Shown here one piece after another: positions 24,456-33,172 of a stretch of 45,747 nucleotides of DNA. The first letter of the stretch is position 1; every line of letters starts with the position of its first letter. Position numbers and translations under genes: made by a program. The stretch is taken from assembly GCA_036493475.1 (NCBI GenBank), contig DASXPS010000075.1, forward strand, positions 1 through 45,747, read 5' to 3'. Under the pieces are notes generated by a model, which saw nothing but the letters and a program-made list of their open reading frames with translations, did not search any database and had not been told where the DNA came from. The stretch is from Sporichthyaceae bacterium (lineage in GTDB: Bacteria > Actinomycetota > Actinomycetes > Sporichthyales > Sporichthyaceae).

Positions 24456-25274
24456 TCACTGTTCGATCTCCGGCGCGCGTAGCCGGTTGGACAACAGGAT
24501 CGCGAGCAGGTGTCCGCCGGCCACAAAGGTCGCGATGGGCAGCATCGCGACGGTCAACGCCCTGGTGGCGTCGTGGTTGCCGGCGATTGCGTCGACGACG
24601 GCAATAACCATGGCCAGGAAGGAAAACTCCAGCGCCAGCAGCGCGCGGTGAATGGGAATCCAGCCGAAGATCGCCCGGGCCCCGCGCAGGCCCGCGGTGC
24701 GAATGGTCTGTTCGCCGTCCGCGGTGGGCGGCAGCTTGGCCAACGCCCGGGCGGTGTGCACCAGGTCGGTCTCCGCCTTCACGATCAGCGTGACGGTGGC
24801 GGTGGCGAAGCCGAGGGTGGCCCAGCCGTCCAGTGACCCCCAACCGCCGCCGGCCCGAATACCCAGTGCCGCGGTCAGTCCGGCCTCGGTGACGTAGTGG
24901 CCGATGCGGTCCAGGTACACCCCGCTGGCGCCGGTCTTGTCCCGCCACCGGGCCAACTCCCCGTCCGAGCAATCCAGGATCAACTGACACTGAATCAGCA
25001 GCACGGCCAGGATCGCGGTGGGCAGGCCCGGGATGGACAGCGATATCGCGGACAGGCCCCCGGCCACGATCATCGTCCAGGTGATGGCGTCCGGGGTGAT
25101 GCGGGTGTTGACCAAGGCCCGGGTCAGGTGGATGGAGATCTTGCGGCCGTAGGCCAACCCGGCCCAGTGCTCGGCGTTGGCCCGGGACAGCACGGCCGGC
25201 GGCTGCGCCTTGGCCCGCAACTCGGCCAGCGACGGCCGGGGCCGGGTGCCGGGCGATCGGACATCGGAAGCCAC
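24456..25274 (-). CDS. CDP-alcohol phosphatidyltransferase family protein with altered catalytic motif
   Basis: 272 residues, several membrane helices. The catalytic signature is present as D101, D104, G105, A108, R109, G118, D122, but the fourth Asp, at residue 126, is His (LDRIGHYVTE). In the canonical family that Asp is the proposed base. The spacing is otherwise exact, so this is a substitution and not a loss of the motif. It may define a subfamily. It is divergent from a stand-alone nucleotidyltransferase that could make its CDP-activated donor. GTG start preceded 7 nt upstream by a -10 box. Confidence 0.8.
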   Translation of the reverse strand: MASDVRSPGTRPRPSLAELRAKAQPPAVLSRANAEHWAGLAYGRKISIHLTRALVNTRITPDAITWTMIVAGGLSAISLSIPGLPTAILAVLLIQCQLILDCSDGELARWRDKTGASGVYLDRIGHYVTEAGLTAALGIRAGGGWGSLDGWATLGFATATVTLIVKAETDLVHTARALAKLPPTADGEQTIRTAGLRGARAIFGWIPIHRALLALEFSFLAMVIAVVDAIAGNHDATRALTVAMLPIATFVAGGHLLAILLSNRLRAPEIEQ

Positions 25275-25281
25275 ACGGCCG

Positions 25282-25287
25282 TGTATA
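25282..25287 (-). promoter_or_regulatory. -10 box TATACA, predicted leaderless start of the CDP-alcohol transferase operon
   Basis: Read on the minus strand, TATACA ends 7 nt before the GTG at 25274. A TTGAGC lies upstream but at too short a spacing for a normal -35. Confidence 0.5.
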
Positions 25288-25333
25288 TCAGCGCGCCCGG
25301 CTCAACGCGGCCCGCACGCACCGTCCCCGCGCG

Positions 25334-25339
25334 TACGAT
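25334..25339 (+). promoter_or_regulatory. -10 box TACGAT, predicted leaderless start of the nucleotidyltransferase gene
   Basis: TACGAT ends 6 nt before the ATG at 25346; no Shine-Dalgarno. The divergent promoter is about 50 nt away, so both may respond to the same signal. Confidence 0.5.
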
Positions 25340-25345
25340 CGCCCG

Positions 25346-26050
25346 ATGGCCCCAGCAGTACAGGTGGTGGTGCTCGCCGCGGGCTTCGGCTCCCGGCTGG
25401 GCATGCCGTTTCCCAAGCCTTTGACCCCGCTGGTGAGTGGCCGAACGATCATGGCCCGCCAGTTGGATGGCGTCCGCGCCGTGTTCGGTGCGGACGTGCC
25501 GGTCATCGTGGTGGTCGGCTTCAAGCTGGACCTGATCATGGAGGCGCACCCGGACGTCCTCTACGCCTACAACGAGCGCTACGACCAGACGAACACCGCG
25601 AAGAGCCTGCTGCGCGCGCTGCGCCTCGCCGGGCCCGGCGGCGTGCTCTGGTTGAACGGCGACGTGGTGTTCGACCCGGCGATTCTGCAGGCGGTGGCAC
25701 CACAGATCGCGGCCGGCGAATCGTTCGTGTGCGTGAACACCGCGGCCGTGGGCGAGGAGGAGATCAAGTACACGGTGGACGGCGACGGCATGGTGCTGGG
25801 CCTGTCCAAGACGGTCCCGGACGGGCTTGGCGAGGCGATCGGCATCAACTTCGTCGGCCCCGCGGACAAGGACCTGCTGATTTCGCACCTGGACGCATGC
25901 GCGGACACCGACTACTTCGAGCGCGGTCTGGAGACGGCGATCGCGGCGGGCCTGCGGGTGCGCCCGGTGGACATCTCCCGGTTCTACGCGGTAGAGGTCG
26001 ACTTCGTCGCCGACCTGCGCCGTGCCAACGAGGTCACTCGGGAGCGTTGA
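25346..26050 (+). CDS. NTP-transferase domain protein (phospho-alcohol cytidylyltransferase candidate)
   Basis: 234 residues, a single-domain nucleotidyltransferase: VVVLAAGFGSRLGMPFPKPLTPL (G-x-G-x-R and the PKP Lys), WLNGDVVFDP (metal Asp) and FYAVEVDFVADL (second metal site, E-x-D). This pattern is that of LicC/inositol-1-P cytidylyltransferase-like enzymes, which make CDP-choline or CDP-inositol. Because the two CDP-alcohol phosphotransferases nearby need a CDP-activated headgroup, I infer a CTP-dependent role; the exact alcohol is unknown. Its last 17 nt overlap the convergent GT2 gene. Confidence 0.75.
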   Translation: MAPAVQVVVLAAGFGSRLGMPFPKPLTPLVSGRTIMARQLDGVRAVFGADVPVIVVVGFKLDLIMEAHPDVLYAYNERYDQTNTAKSLLRALRLAGPGGVLWLNGDVVFDPAILQAVAPQIAAGESFVCVNTAAVGEEEIKYTVDGDGMVLGLSKTVPDGLGEAIGINFVGPADKDLLISHLDACADTDYFERGLETAIAAGLRVRPVDISRFYAVEVDFVADLRRANEVTRER

Positions 26051-27047
26051 GCTCGGGTTCCGGAATCAGGTCCTTCGGACTGAGCAGGAAACCTGCGCCC
26101 CAGGCCATGTGCATGGTGGTGAGCACCACCGGCAGCCGCGCGGCGGCACCCGTGCCCAGGCCCTTGCGATTGGCGAGGGAACCCGCCAGCACCGCGGCCA
26201 GATACCCACCGGGCGCCAGCCACCCGATGCGCCTGCCGGACAACCCGAGGACGGTGCCCCCGAGCACAGCAAGCACCGCGGCGGGCGGGGCCAGGTACCG
26301 GGCGTTAGCGGTGCGCGGCGTCCGCCGGATCACCCCCCGACGCCACTGTCCGGTGCGGAAGAACTGCTTGGCCAACGAGGGCAGGTCCGGCCGCGGCCGG
26401 TAGGTGACCTGGATGCGCGGAGTGAACCACACGGTGCCGCCGGCCTCGCGGATGCGGTGGTTGAGCTCCCAGTCCTGCGCGCGGCGCAGCGACTCGTCGA
26501 AGCCGCCGACCCGGTGCAGCATCTCCCGGCGGAACACCCCCAGGTAGACGGTGTCCGCGGGGCCGGCCTCGCCGCCCACATGGAACCGGGCGGCGCCGAT
26601 GCCCAACCGGCTGCGCATGGCCCTGGCCACCGCCTGCTCGAACGGGGTCACCCCCTCGGCGGCCATCACGCCGCCGACGTTGTCCGCGCCGGTTTCGGCG
26701 AGCACCTCGACCGCGATGCGCACGTAGTCCGGCGGCAGGATGGCGTGGCCGTCGACACGTACCACGATCTCGTGGGTACTCGCCGCGATGGCCGCGTTCA
26801 ACCCGCGCGGGGTGGCCCCGGTCGGGTTCTGCACCGTGGTGATCCGCGGGTCGGCGTCGGCCAGTTCTTTGGCGATGACATCGGTGTCGTCGGTGGACGG
26901 ACCCAGCGCGAGCACGATCTCCATCGGCCCGCGGTAATCCTGGGCCTGCACCGCGCCGACGGCGTGCCGCAGGTGCCGGCCCTCGTTGAGGATCGGCATG
27001 ATCACCGCGACCCTCGGGAGGGTCGCGTCAGTGCAGTCGACGGCCAT
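26034..27047 (-). CDS. Glycosyltransferase family 2, membrane-associated
   Basis: 337 residues. GT-A fold with RVAVIMPILNEGRHLRHAV, VRVDGHAILPPDYV (the D-x-G-like nucleotide site), and QDWELNHRI as the catalytic-base region. Two or three hydrophobic helices occupy the C-terminal 100 residues. Similar to ExoA-type succinoglycan glucosyltransferases. Starts 2 nt after the LCP gene stop, so likely the same transcript. A perfect 10-bp hairpin lies just after its start codon. Confidence 0.85.
   Translation of the reverse strand: MAVDCTDATLPRVAVIMPILNEGRHLRHAVGAVQAQDYRGPMEIVLALGPSTDDTDVIAKELADADPRITTVQNPTGATPRGLNAAIAASTHEIVVRVDGHAILPPDYVRIAVEVLAETGADNVGGVMAAEGVTPFEQAVARAMRSRLGIGAARFHVGGEAGPADTVYLGVFRREMLHRVGGFDESLRRAQDWELNHRIREAGGTVWFTPRIQVTYRPRPDLPSLAKQFFRTGQWRRGVIRRTPRTANARYLAPPAAVLAVLGGTVLGLSGRRIGWLAPGGYLAAVLAGSLANRKGLGTGAAARLPVVLTTMHMAWGAGFLLSPKDLIPEPELNAPE
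27006..27027. other. Perfect 10-bp hairpin at the start of the GT2 coding region
   Basis: CGCGACCCTC-GG-GAGGGTCGCG, about 20-41 nt inside the gene on the minus strand. In the mRNA this would be very stable and close to the start codon, where it could hinder translation or terminate transcription arriving from the LCP gene. Confidence 0.45.
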
Positions 27048-27049
27048 GC

Positions 27050-28528
27050 TCAGGAGTACTGGCAGCTGTCGTCGACCGACTCCGGGTCGCCCGGCGCCGC
27101 GGACACCGTCGGCTGCTTGGTCGGCTTGGGCTTCACCTTGGTCTTGGCCTTGGTGGGCTTGGCCTTCGCCTTGGCCGAGGCGGTCGGCGTCGCGGTCGGC
27201 ACCGGCTGTGCCTCCGAGGCCGTGATCGCCTCCTGCACCTTCTGCCGGATGTAGTTGATGTCCGGGTTGGCCGGATCGATGACCTGGTTGGTGAATTGGA
27301 CGCTGGTCACCTTGGTGTTCTTGGTCAGGTTGGCCACGTCGACCAGTCGGGATAGGGCGCCTGTCGTCAGGTCGGTGGTCAGCACCTTCTTGGCCGAGTG
27401 GGCCAGGCCGCTGTAGTTCTTCAGCACGGTCGCCGGGTTGGCCTCGCGCAGGATCGCGCCGAACACGCAGCGCTGCCGGGCCATCCGGTCATAGTCGGTG
27501 GTGGTCGCGCGGGATCGGGCGTACCACAGCGCGTGGTACCCGTCGAGGTGCTGCAGGCCGGGCTCGATCCAGCCCAGGATCGGGTTCGGTGCGCCACCCA
27601 TGGTGTGCCCGCCACCGATCGGCAGCCGCTCGCCGACCCGCAGCGTGATGCCGCCCAGCGCGTCGATCACGCTCTGGAATCCCTGCAGGTTCACCAGCGC
27701 GTAGTAGTGCACCGGGATGCCGAGGGTCTGCGCCACCGCCTGTTCGACCGCGAGTGCGCCGGGGTCGGAGACGCCGGGGAACAGGTTCTTGTTCTCCGTC
27801 GCCCAGGTGTAGATGCCGAAGGCGAAGTCCGGGAATCCGTTCGGGAAGTGCTTGGCCATCGTGGTGCCCGGCGGGAACTGCACGTACTGCAGGTTGCGCG
27901 GCAACGAGAACAGCACGGTCTTGCCGGTGGCCACGTCGATGCTGGCCAACGAGATCGAGTCGGTGCGGATGCCGGTGCGGTCCAGGCCGCCGTCGCCACC
28001 GAGCAGCAGCACGTTCAGTCGGCCGTTGTAGAGCTGACCGAGGCCGCCCTGCACGAATACGTCCTTGATGACGTTGCGCTGCAGGTCCATCAGGTACGCG
28101 CCGTAGGCCATCGGCACCGTGATGCCGGCCATCAGGGTCAGCGACAGGCCTGCGGACACCAGACGGTGCGGACGGCGCAGTGTCGGTGGCCGCCCCAACC
28201 GCCACGCGTCCACGAACAGCGCCAGCCAGCACAGCGCGAGCACGGTGACGGCAACCTCGCCCAGAGTCAGCGCGGTGGTGTTCAGACCGAGCTTGATCAC
28301 CCCGTTGCGCCCGATGATCAGAAAGCCGACCACGCACACCGCGGCACACAGCCCAAGCACCCGCAGCGCAGCCCGCCCGACGGTCTTCGACCCGCACATC
28401 ACCTGCGCCGAGCCGGGCAGCACGAGGGTCATGCCCAGCAACGCCAGCGCCCGCCGGAACCGGACCAGCTCCGACTTACGGCGAAGGTCGGCCTTCGGGA
28501 TGTGCACGGACAGCCTCCGACATCTCAC
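27050..28528 (-). CDS. LytR-CpsA-Psr (LCP) family phosphotransferase
   Basis: 492 residues. Four hydrophobic segments precede the extracellular LCP domain, which starts near residue 170: NVLLLGGDGGLDRTGIRTDSI, then LFSLPRNLQYVQFP with the conserved Arg that binds the polyprenyl pyrophosphate, and HYYALVNLQGFQSVIDALGGI and YARSRATTTDYDRMARQRCV. LCP proteins transfer glycopolymers from lipid carriers to peptidoglycan. The C-terminal 55 residues are a Lys/Pro/Thr repeat tail. ATG at 28528 or GTG at 28507. Divergent from the UDP-glucose dehydrogenase gene. Confidence 0.9.
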   Translation of the reverse strand: MRCRRLSVHIPKADLRRKSELVRFRRALALLGMTLVLPGSAQVMCGSKTVGRAALRVLGLCAAVCVVGFLIIGRNGVIKLGLNTTALTLGEVAVTVLALCWLALFVDAWRLGRPPTLRRPHRLVSAGLSLTLMAGITVPMAYGAYLMDLQRNVIKDVFVQGGLGQLYNGRLNVLLLGGDGGLDRTGIRTDSISLASIDVATGKTVLFSLPRNLQYVQFPPGTTMAKHFPNGFPDFAFGIYTWATENKNLFPGVSDPGALAVEQAVAQTLGIPVHYYALVNLQGFQSVIDALGGITLRVGERLPIGGGHTMGGAPNPILGWIEPGLQHLDGYHALWYARSRATTTDYDRMARQRCVFGAILREANPATVLKNYSGLAHSAKKVLTTDLTTGALSRLVDVANLTKNTKVTSVQFTNQVIDPANPDINYIRQKVQEAITASEAQPVPTATPTASAKAKAKPTKAKTKVKPKPTKQPTVSAAPGDPESVDDSCQYS

Positions 28529-28616
28529 CGACTCCCCCGGCCGGGGACAAGATGACCAGTATCAACACGCGACGGGTCGCCGTCCGGTACATCTGGGCGA
28601 GTCGCGCGCAGTGATC

Positions 28617-28628
28617 GTGTGAATACAC
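28617..28628. promoter_or_regulatory. GTGT-GAAT-ACAC dyad in the LCP / UDP-glucose dehydrogenase spacer
   Basis: A 4-4-4 palindrome in the 157-nt divergent spacer; a 12-bp perfect palindrome CCCCGGCCGGGG lies nearer the LCP start. Possible operator; no regulator is named by the sequence. Confidence 0.2.
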
Positions 28629-28685
28629 CAGATGGTAGACGCCGGACATTAGCCTCAGCTTTGAGTGTGATGGGAAGGAGCGGTG

Positions 28686-30005
28686 GTGACGCTGCGGCTG
28701 ACGGTGTTGGGCACCGGGTACCTCGGTGTGACGCACGCCGCATGCATGGCCGAGCTGGGTTTCGAGGTGCTCGGCATGGACGTCGATGCGGTGAAGATCG
28801 GCATGTTGTCCGCGGGTGAGGTGCCGTTCTTCGAGCCCGACCTGCAGCCGTTGGTGGCCAAGCACATCGAGGGCGGCCGGCTGCGCTTCACCACCTCCTA
28901 CGCCGAGGTGGCTGCCTTCGGCGACGTGCATTTCACCTGTGTGGGCACCCCGCAGCGGCAGGGCGAGCTGGCCGCCGACCTGAGCCAGGTCAACTCGGTG
29001 ATCGCCGGGTTGGCACCGCACCTGGACCGGGCCTGTCTGGTGGTCGGCAAATCCACCGTGCCGGTGGGCACCGCCGCGCGGCTGGCCGAGGAGTTGGCCC
29101 GCACCGCGCCCGCCCGGGTGGGTGCGGAGCTGGCCTGGAACCCGGAGTTCCTGCGCGAGGGCTTTGCAGTGGCCGACACGTTGCGCCCCGACCGCTTGGT
29201 GATCGGCGCGCGCACCGAGGCCGCGGTGGCCATGCTGCGCGAGGTGTACGCCGAGCAGATTTCCGCGGGGGTGCCGTTCCTGACCACCGACTACGCGACC
29301 GCGGAGTTGGTCAAGGTGGCCGCGAACGCGTTCCTGGCCACCAAGATCTCCTTCATCAACGCGATGGCCGAGGTGTGTGAGGCGGCGGGCGCCGACGTCA
29401 GCGCCCTGGCCGACGCGCTCGGCCACGACCCGCGCATCGGCCGGAAGTTCCTCAACGCCGGCCTGGGCTTCGGCGGTGGCTGCCTGCCCAAGGACATCCG
29501 TGCCTTCATGGCCCGGGCCGGGGAGCTCGGCGCCTCGGAGGCGCTGATGTTCCTGCGCGAGGTGGACGCGATCAACCTGCGCCGCCGTTCCCGCACCGTC
29601 GAACTGGCTCGCGAGATGTGTGGCGGGTCCGTGGTCGGCGAACACATCGCCATCTTGGGAGCGGCGTTCAAGCCGGACTCCGACGATGTGCGCGACTCGC
29701 CGGCACTGCACGTGGCCGGTGAACTACAACTGGCCGGCGCCCTGGTCACCGTTTACGACCCGAAGGCGATGCCGAACGCCCGGGACCGCTTCCCCACGCT
29801 GACCTACGCGGAGTCCGCGGTGGCCGCGTGCACCGGGGCGAACCTGGTGTTGCACCTGACCGAATGGCCGGAGTTCGCCGCGCTGGACCCGGCCGCGCTG
29901 GCCGAGGCGGTCAACCGGCCCTGTGTGCTGGACGCCCGCAACGCGCTGGACGCCACCGCCTGGCGGGCGGCCGGCTGGGCCTACCGCGGGTTCGGCCGCA
30001 ACTAG
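28686..30005 (+). CDS. UDP-glucose 6-dehydrogenase
   Basis: 439 residues. Oxidises UDP-glucose to UDP-glucuronate with two NAD+. Rossmann loop GTGYLGVTHAACMAELGF, the CVGTP and KSTVPVGTA stretches, and the catalytic Cys in GFGGGCLPKD (near residue 265), then AFKPDSDDVRDSP. Two adjacent GTGs are possible; the one at 28686 has AAGGAG (28675-28680) at the better spacing of 5 nt. Its product could supply uronic acid to the glycopolymer built by the neighbouring genes. A GDP-mannose dehydrogenase activity cannot be excluded. Confidence 0.9.
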   Translation: MTLRLTVLGTGYLGVTHAACMAELGFEVLGMDVDAVKIGMLSAGEVPFFEPDLQPLVAKHIEGGRLRFTTSYAEVAAFGDVHFTCVGTPQRQGELAADLSQVNSVIAGLAPHLDRACLVVGKSTVPVGTAARLAEELARTAPARVGAELAWNPEFLREGFAVADTLRPDRLVIGARTEAAVAMLREVYAEQISAGVPFLTTDYATAELVKVAANAFLATKISFINAMAEVCEAAGADVSALADALGHDPRIGRKFLNAGLGFGGGCLPKDIRAFMARAGELGASEALMFLREVDAINLRRRSRTVELAREMCGGSVVGEHIAILGAAFKPDSDDVRDSPALHVAGELQLAGALVTVYDPKAMPNARDRFPTLTYAESAVAACTGANLVLHLTEWPEFAALDPAALAEAVNRPCVLDARNALDATAWRAAGWAYRGFGRN

Positions 30006-30022
30006 CTGCTCGACCAGGACGG

Positions 30023-30550
30023 TCAACGCCGACGCAGCGCAGCCCCCTTGGCCCGGGCCCCGGCCTCGAGATCTTTCTGGAAGTCGCTCATCCGGTTGCG
30101 CAGGTCGGGATCCGCGGTGCCCAGAATGCGCACCGCGAGCAGGCCGGCGTTACGCGCGTTGCCGATCGCCACGGTGGCCACCGGTACCCCGGCGGGCATC
30201 TGCACGATGGACAGCAGCGAATCCAGGCCGTCCAGGTTCTTCAGCGGCACCGGCACCCCGATCACCGGCAACGGCGTCACCGCGGCCAGCATGCCGGGTA
30301 GGTGGGCGGCTCCGCCGGCACCGGCGATGATCACCTTCAGTCCGCGGCCGGCCGCCTTCGCGCCGTAGTCGAGCATGGCCTGCGGCATCCGGTGCGCGGA
30401 GACCACATCGACCTCGTGCGGCACATCGAACTCGCCCAACGCCTCGGCCGCCGCTTCCATCACCGACCAGTCGGAGTCCGAGCCCATCACGATGCCGACC
30501 AGCGGCTTCGGGCCGGACGGTGGCGCCGGCGGGGCGTCGGGCTCAGCCAT
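30023..30550 (-). CDS. purE: N5-carboxyaminoimidazole ribonucleotide mutase
   Basis: 175 residues. Converts N5-CAIR to CAIR in de novo purine synthesis. Class I PurE motifs: [32 protein letters not shown] with the catalytic His-Arg and the glycine-rich loop. A Pro/Ala-rich N-terminal extension of about 20 residues precedes the core. ATG at 30550 with GGAG 6 nt upstream, overlapping the purK stop by 8 nt. Confidence 0.95.
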   Translation of the reverse strand: MAEPDAPPAPPSGPKPLVGIVMGSDSDWSVMEAAAEALGEFDVPHEVDVVSAHRMPQAMLDYGAKAAGRGLKVIIAGAGGAAHLPGMLAAVTPLPVIGVPVPLKNLDGLDSLLSIVQMPAGVPVATVAIGNARNAGLLAVRILGTADPDLRNRMSDFQKDLEAGARAKGAALRRR

Positions 30551-31703
30551 CGGGGTCTCCTTCGTCCTCGCCAATCAGGCCTTCATATTCGTAAGTCAGA
30601 AAGGCCGCCGCGTGCCGGGCCCGGGCCAGCAGGTCCGCCGGGTCGTCCCCGGTGACCGTCACGTGGCCCACCTTGCGGCCGGGCACCACCTTTTTGCCGT
30701 AGTTGTGGATGCGTAGGCCGGGGTCGTGCGCCATGCAGTGCAGATAACCGGAATGCAAATCGGGGTGGGACCCACCGAGCACGTTGGCCATCACCGCGTG
30801 CGGGCTGCGCATCGAGGTGTCGCCCAGTGGCCAGTCCAGCACCGCGCGCAGGTGCTGCTCGAATTGGCTGGTGATCGCGCCGTCAATACTCCAGTGCCCG
30901 CTGTTGTGTGGCCGCATGGCGAGTTCGTTGACCAGCACGCCGTCCGGGGTGTCGAACAGCTCGACGGCCAGCAGCCCGACCACGTCGAGTTCCCCGGCCA
31001 CCGCCAGCCCGATGCGCATCGCGTCCAACGCGTGCTCCTCGCTGATGGGCGCGGGCACGATCACCTCGCGGCAGATGCCGTCGCGCTGAACGGTCTGCTG
31101 CACCGGGTACACCGCGGCCTGCCCGTGCGGGCTGCGGGCCAACAGCACGGCGAGCTCGCGGCTGAAGTCGACCTTGGCCTCGGCCAGCAGCGGTCCGCGG
31201 GCGAGCCAGTCCGCGGCGTCCTCGGCGTCAAACACCAGCCGCACCCCGCGGCCGTCGTAGCCACCGCGCGGGGTCTTCACCATCACCGGCCAGCCGGCCC
31301 GGTCGCCGAACGCGGCGAGCTGTTCGGGATCGGCCACCAGCGCCCAAGGCGGAGTGGGGATGCCCGCCGCGGTCAACCGCTCACGCATCGCAGACTTGTC
31401 CTGGGCATAACGCAAGGCGTGCGGCCCCGGGCGAACCAGCACCCCCTCCGCCACCAGGGTGTCCAGGTGGGCCGTGGGCACGTGCTCGTGGTCGAAGGTG
31501 AGCACATCGCATTCGGCGGCGAACGCACGCAGGTCGTCCAGGTCGTCGTGATCACCCAGCGTGACCTCGGCGGCAACCTTGCCCGCGGAGGAGTCCTTCG
31601 ACGAGGCCAGCACGCGTAGCCGGACATCCAACGCGATCGCGGCCTGGGCGGTCATCCGGGCGAGTTGACCGTCGCCGACCATGCCCACTACCGGCGCCGC
31701 CAC
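30543..31703 (-). CDS. purK: 5-(carboxyamino)imidazole ribonucleotide synthase
   Basis: About 386 residues. ATP-dependent carboxylation of AIR to N5-CAIR, the step before PurE. ATP-grasp enzyme: [61 protein letters not shown]. The GTG at 31703 has a -10 box 6 nt upstream, which favours it over the GTG at 31709. Forms an operon with purE. Confidence 0.94.
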   Translation of the reverse strand: MAAPVVGMVGDGQLARMTAQAAIALDVRLRVLASSKDSSAGKVAAEVTLGDHDDLDDLRAFAAECDVLTFDHEHVPTAHLDTLVAEGVLVRPGPHALRYAQDKSAMRERLTAAGIPTPPWALVADPEQLAAFGDRAGWPVMVKTPRGGYDGRGVRLVFDAEDAADWLARGPLLAEAKVDFSRELAVLLARSPHGQAAVYPVQQTVQRDGICREVIVPAPISEEHALDAMRIGLAVAGELDVVGLLAVELFDTPDGVLVNELAMRPHNSGHWSIDGAITSQFEQHLRAVLDWPLGDTSMRSPHAVMANVLGGSHPDLHSGYLHCMAHDPGLRIHNYGKKVVPGRKVGHVTVTGDDPADLLARARHAAAFLTYEYEGLIGEDEGDPDG

Positions 31704-31709
31704 GCGCAC

Positions 31710-31715
31710 ACGTTA
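31710..31715 (-). promoter_or_regulatory. -10 box TAACGT, predicted leaderless start of purK
   Basis: On the minus strand TAACGT ends 6 nt before the GTG at 31703. It decides between the two candidate starts. Confidence 0.4.
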
Positions 31716-31883
31716 ACTGCCGGGTCACATCAGCCCCACGTCGGGTTGCCGTTCGATCACGACCGCGGGCCGGGTGCGAATTCACCGGGCACAGCCCGTT
31801 ACATTTCTTCCTCGCGGGGGAGTACTGCATTTGTCATGGGAGCTCGGGGCCAGGTCCCGGGACGGCTGAGAGGGCTGCCACCG

Positions 31884-32387
31884 GTGAGTTACGCCCGACC
31901 TCTGGACCGCAGCTGGCTCGGCGGCCTCAATCGGGCCGTCCGCGAGCGGTTCGGTCATCTGCTGCACGAACTCGCGAAGTTCGGCGTGGTCGGCGCGGTG
32001 GCCTACCTGGTGGACCTGACCACGTTCAACGCGTTGCGCTCCGGCGCGCTGGAGAGCAAGCCGCTGACCGCCAAGGCGATCTCCACGGTGGTGGCCACCA
32101 CGGTGGCCTACTTCGGCAACCGCCACTGGACCTTCCGCCACCGTGAGCGGCAGGGCATGCGCAAGGAGTACGCGCTGTTCTTCGGGTTCAACGCGGTCGG
32201 CTTGGCCATCGCCCTGTCCTGCCTCGGCACCTCGCACTACCTGCTCGACCTCACCTCGCCGCTGGCCGACAACATCTCCGCGAACGTCGTGGGCATGGCG
32301 TTGGGCACGATTTTCCGGTTCTGGGCCTACCGCCGCTTCGTGTTCCTGGAGACCGATGAGCCCGAGGCCACGACCGTCCTGGTCTGA
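31884..32387 (+). CDS. GtrA family membrane protein
   Basis: About 167 residues with four membrane helices: ELAKFGVVGAVAYLVDLTTFNAL (the GtrA start), STVVATTVAYFGNRHWTF, EYALFFGFNAVGLAIAL and NISANVVGMALGTIFRFWAYRRFVF. GtrA proteins help present polyprenyl-phosphate sugars for envelope glycosylation. I choose the GTG at 31884 with GAGAGG 10 nt upstream; an ATG at 31836 would add 16 residues. Its synteny after purK matches Rv3277. The stop and that of the convergent SDR gene flank CTGA-CCGCGC-TCAG. Confidence 0.82.
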   Translation: MSYARPLDRSWLGGLNRAVRERFGHLLHELAKFGVVGAVAYLVDLTTFNALRSGALESKPLTAKAISTVVATTVAYFGNRHWTFRHRERQGMRKEYALFFGFNAVGLAIALSCLGTSHYLLDLTSPLADNISANVVGMALGTIFRFWAYRRFVFLETDEPEATTVLV

Positions 32388-32393
32388 CCGCGC

Positions 32394-33161
32394 TCAGGAC
32401 GTGGTGTAGATCCCGCCGTCCACCGGCAGGATCGCCCCGGTCACATAGGACGAGGCCCGGCCGGCCAAAAACACCGCCGCACCGGCCATGTCGTCGTCGA
32501 CGCCGACGCGTCCCAGCGGTGACGCGGCGATGATCTGCTGCTCGTGGCTCTTCAGCGTCGCGTCCATCATCTTGCTGCGGAACGGGCCGGGGGCGATCGC
32601 GTTGACAGTGATGTGCCGGGGTCCGAGTTCGCGGGCCAGGACCCGGGTCAAGTGGTGCAGCGCGGCTTTGGAGGCCGAGTAGGAATACGTCGGCAATGCC
32701 GGAACCCGCAAACCGTCGATGCTGCCCACGTTGATCACCCGGGCGGGATTGTCCGCGCTGCCCGCAGCCTGCAGTTGCGGCAGCAGGGCGCGGGTGAGCA
32801 GGAACGGGGCCTTGACGTTCAGGCCGAGCACTTTGTCCCAGGCACTGGCCGGGAACTCCTCCAACGGCGCGCCCCAGTTGGCGCCCGCGTTGTTTACCAG
32901 GATGTGCAGACGTGGTTCCCGCGCGGCGATCTCGCCTGCCAACCGGGTGCATTCCTCCTCTCGGCCCAGGTCGGTGGCCAGGAACTGCACCTTGCCGAAC
33001 TGCGACAGCTCGGCGACCGCCGCATCGCCCTGGTCCTGCTTGCGGGAGGTGAGCCACACCGTGGCGCCGGCCTGCAGCAGGCCGCGGGCAATCATCACCC
33101 CGATGCCGGACGTGCCGCCGGTGACCAGGGCGGTGCGGCCGGTCAGGTCGAACAGATCCAT
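32394..33161 (-). CDS. Short-chain dehydrogenase/reductase
   Basis: 255 residues, classical SDR: cofactor loop TGGTSGIG, NNAG, catalytic Ser in NVGSIDG, Tyr-x3-Lys as YSASK, and PVDGG near the end. Probably NADP(H)-dependent; the closest look is to the gluconate 5-dehydrogenase/3-oxoacyl reductase type. ATG with GAGGAG (33174-33169) 7 nt upstream. It starts 11 nt after the LOG gene stop and is likely cotranscribed. Substrate unknown. Confidence 0.85.
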   Translation of the reverse strand: MDLFDLTGRTALVTGGTSGIGVMIARGLLQAGATVWLTSRKQDQGDAAVAELSQFGKVQFLATDLGREEECTRLAGEIAAREPRLHILVNNAGANWGAPLEEFPASAWDKVLGLNVKAPFLLTRALLPQLQAAGSADNPARVINVGSIDGLRVPALPTYSYSASKAALHHLTRVLARELGPRHITVNAIAPGPFRSKMMDATLKSHEQQIIAASPLGRVGVDDDMAGAAVFLAGRASSYVTGAILPVDGGIYTTS

Positions 33162-33172
33162 TGGCTGGCTCC

